A DNA stretch of 6,423 nucleotides. Origin: Acidimicrobiia bacterium. Its GTDB lineage: Bacteria > Actinomycetota > Acidimicrobiia > Spongiisociales > ZC4RG35. A program made the translations under genes and the position numbers. Numbering within the stretch: the first letter of the stretch is position 1; each line of letters starts with the position of its first letter. The notes below the pieces were generated by a model. It had not been told where the DNA came from and ran no database searches. It saw only the letters and a program-made list of their open reading frames with translations. This document shows, one piece after another, positions 5,140 to 6,423 of this stretch. The DNA lies in contig JAOUGY010000217.1 of the NCBI GenBank assembly GCA_029865445.1, forward strand, positions 1-6,423. Direction: 5' to 3'.

Positions 5140-5666
5140 AACCAATCCTTCAACAGGCATGGCGCGCCGCCACCCTCGACAGGAGGGCGTTTGGGGCGTG
5201 GATGTTCGACTCCGCCGCCAACGGTGACGCCGCGCTCCTCGTGATCGCCGTGGCCGTGATCCGGTGGTTTACCGCCGTCGGCCTCTCTTTCAATGTGATC
5301 GGGCTGATCTCAGAGGTCATCTCCACGCTTGCCTCGTGGGTTTTCCTATCGGCGGCGACATGGTTTGTCGGAACGAGACTCTTCGACGGAAGCGGTGACT
5401 GGCAAACGGTGCTCCGGCTTCACGGCCTGGCCTACCTCCCCTACGCGCTCGTCGTGCTGACCTTGCTCCCGATCCCTCTCGTGGGGTACATCCCGCTGGT
5501 CATCACGGTTTGGTTCCTCGTGGCCGCGGTGGTGGCGACATCCGTGGCGTTGTCGTTCGGCACGAAGAACGCGGCTCTCAGCGTGCTACTGGGCGCCGCG
5601 GTGGTGTTCGTGATACGGATGCTGATCGGCGGCACGTTCGGCGCGGTCATCCAGACCATCAACTGA
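5136..5666 (+). CDS. Yip1-like integral membrane protein
   Basis: This is a 176-residue very hydrophobic protein with about five predicted membrane segments (near 31-50, 55-79, 98-115, 117-140 and 146-165) and no signal peptide. The layout of an amphipathic N-terminus (about 1-25), paired helices and a polar loop containing GTRLFDGSGDWQ (79-90) followed by LRLHGLAYLPYAL (93-105) resembles the bacterial Yip1 family (DUF/PF04893 type), whose role in bacteria is largely unknown. The start is GTG, overlapping the Nudix stop as GTGA. No strong ribosome-binding site is visible, which fits coupling or a leaderless transcript. It ends 5 bp before truA. The assignment rests on overall pattern, not on catalytic residues. 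Confidence 0.65.
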   Translation: MKPILQQAWRAATLDRRAFGAWMFDSAANGDAALLVIAVAVIRWFTAVGLSFNVIGLISEVISTLASWVFLSAATWFVGTRLFDGSGDWQTVLRLHGLAYLPYALVVLTLLPIPLVGYIPLVITVWFLVAAVVATSVALSFGTKNAALSVLLGAAVVFVIRMLIGGTFGAVIQTIN

Positions 5667-5671
5667 CGGCG

Positions 5672-6403
5672 ATGCCGACGTACCGCCTGGACGTCTCCTA
5701 TGACGGGGCGCCCTTCCATGGGTTCGCACGCCAGGACGGTGTGCGGACGGTTCAGGGCGACATCGAGGGCGTCCTGGAGCGCGTTCTCCGGACGCCTGTC
5801 CGCACCGTGTGCGCCGGCAGGACCGATACAGGCGTCCACGCCCGACGTCAGGTGATGTCATTCGTCGTGGACGAACCGGCCGACCCCGCCACGGTGGCGC
5901 GGGCAATCAACGGGCTTCTCGGGCCCGAGGTGGCGTGTACCGGGTGTGTGCTGGTCGATGACACGTTCGACGCCCGCTTCTCCGCTCTGTGGCGGAGCTA
6001 CCGCTACAGAGTCCTCGATGCTGCCGTCGCCGACCCGTTGCGGCGCAATACGGTCTGGCACGTGATGGACCGCCTCGATCTGGACGCCATGAACCGGGCC
6101 GCGTCCGGGTTCGTGGGCGAGCACGATTTCGCCTCTTTCTGCCGGCGCGCCGAAGGGCGGACCACGACGCGCACGGTGACGGAGGCCGTCTGGCAGACCG
6201 CTGGTGACGAGAAGTTGTTTGCGATCACTGCGACGGCGTTCTGCCACCAGATGGTCCGATCGATCGTCGGCTTCTGCGTCGATGCCGGCCGTGGCCGCGT
6301 CGACCCCGACTCGGTGCCGGAGGTACTCGCCGCTCGCGATCGGTCCGCTGCCCGACCCATCGCACCCCCGCACGGCCTCGTGCTGTGGGAAGTCGGCTAC
6401 TGA
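5672..6403 (+). CDS. truA: tRNA pseudouridine synthase A
   Basis: This 243-residue enzyme converts uridines 38-40 of the tRNA anticodon stem to pseudouridine. The active-site motif AGRTDTGVHA (48-57) contains the catalytic Asp52. SYRYRVLD (109-116) supplies the conserved substrate-contacting Tyr110. GEHDFASFC (149-157) and FCHQMVRSIVG (190-200) are family hallmarks, the latter close to the usual F-x-x-x-MVR-x-x-G form. The start is set at ATG 5672 because MPTYRLDVSYDGAPFHGFAR is the typical N-terminus. A longer in-frame reading from 5510 runs through the Yip1-like gene in another frame and lacks any family sequence. The ribosome-binding site is weak; with a 5-bp gap, re-initiation after the Yip1-like gene is likely. 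The gene is complete and the window ends 20 bp later. Confidence 0.97.
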   Translation: MPTYRLDVSYDGAPFHGFARQDGVRTVQGDIEGVLERVLRTPVRTVCAGRTDTGVHARRQVMSFVVDEPADPATVARAINGLLGPEVACTGCVLVDDTFDARFSALWRSYRYRVLDAAVADPLRRNTVWHVMDRLDLDAMNRAASGFVGEHDFASFCRRAEGRTTTRTVTEAVWQTAGDEKLFAITATAFCHQMVRSIVGFCVDAGRGRVDPDSVPEVLAARDRSAARPIAPPHGLVLWEVGY

Positions 6404-6423
6404 CAACAACCCTCGCTTCAGTT

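Noticed and set aside
5510..5671. Upstream in-frame extension of truA
   Set aside because: It lies inside the Yip1-like gene in another frame and reads as arginine/glycine-rich noise. The TruA family N-terminus begins at ATG 5672.
6404..6423. Start of another gene or a terminator after truA
   Set aside because: Only 20 bases remain. There is no inverted repeat, ribosome-binding site or start codon of note.

Overview
The window is a high-G+C stretch of bacterial chromosome with dense, same-strand coding. It is centred on the ribosomal 'alpha' operon: rpmJ, rpsM, rpsK, rpsD, rpoA and rplQ (767-3593). G- and C-ending codons are strongly preferred, GTG starts occur, rplQ and rpoA have actinobacterial-looking sequences, and truA lies downstream. 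This suggests an actinobacterium, possibly a deep or uncultured lineage such as Acidimicrobiia. That placement is an inference from sequence impressions; no search was possible.

Layout. (1) 1-108 is upstream flank, perhaps the tail of an unseen gene. (2) 109-471 is a small protein of unknown function. (3) 472-766 is a 295-bp non-coding stretch. It holds a plausible sigma70-type promoter (494-523) and a leader of roughly 235 nt that can fold into several hairpins, the best at 542-588, 601-650 and 727-749. (4) 767-3593 holds the six genes rpmJ to rplQ, separated by 22 bp or less or overlapping; rpmJ is only 37 codons. (5) 3579-3650 is a compact regulatory-looking junction. It has a 15-bp perfect inverted repeat that includes the rplQ stop codon, a 14-bp perfect palindrome and a direct repeat. 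(6) 3650-6403 holds coaA (type I pantothenate kinase), a Nudix hydrolase, a Yip1-like membrane protein and truA. The first three are chained by 4-bp stop/start overlaps, and truA follows after 5 bp.

How the genes work together. The first block makes ribosomal proteins L36, S13, S11, S4 and L17 plus the RNA polymerase alpha subunit, so translation and transcription capacity are co-expressed. The second block starts CoA synthesis (coaA) and ends with tRNA pseudouridylation (truA). Between them sit a nucleotide-type hydrolase and a membrane protein, both of unknown substrate or role. rplQ and truA are commonly adjacent or close in actinobacteria, so coaA-nudix-yip looks like a metabolic cassette lodged between them. 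No infA, map or adk is present upstream of rpmJ, where they are often found.

I see no convincing wholly new system, mobile element, CRISPR array, tRNA or rRNA. The most interesting signals are the structured leader before rpmJ, the inverted-repeat junction after rplQ, a variant zinc-binding motif in S4, and a possible leaderless promoter in front of the Yip1-like gene.
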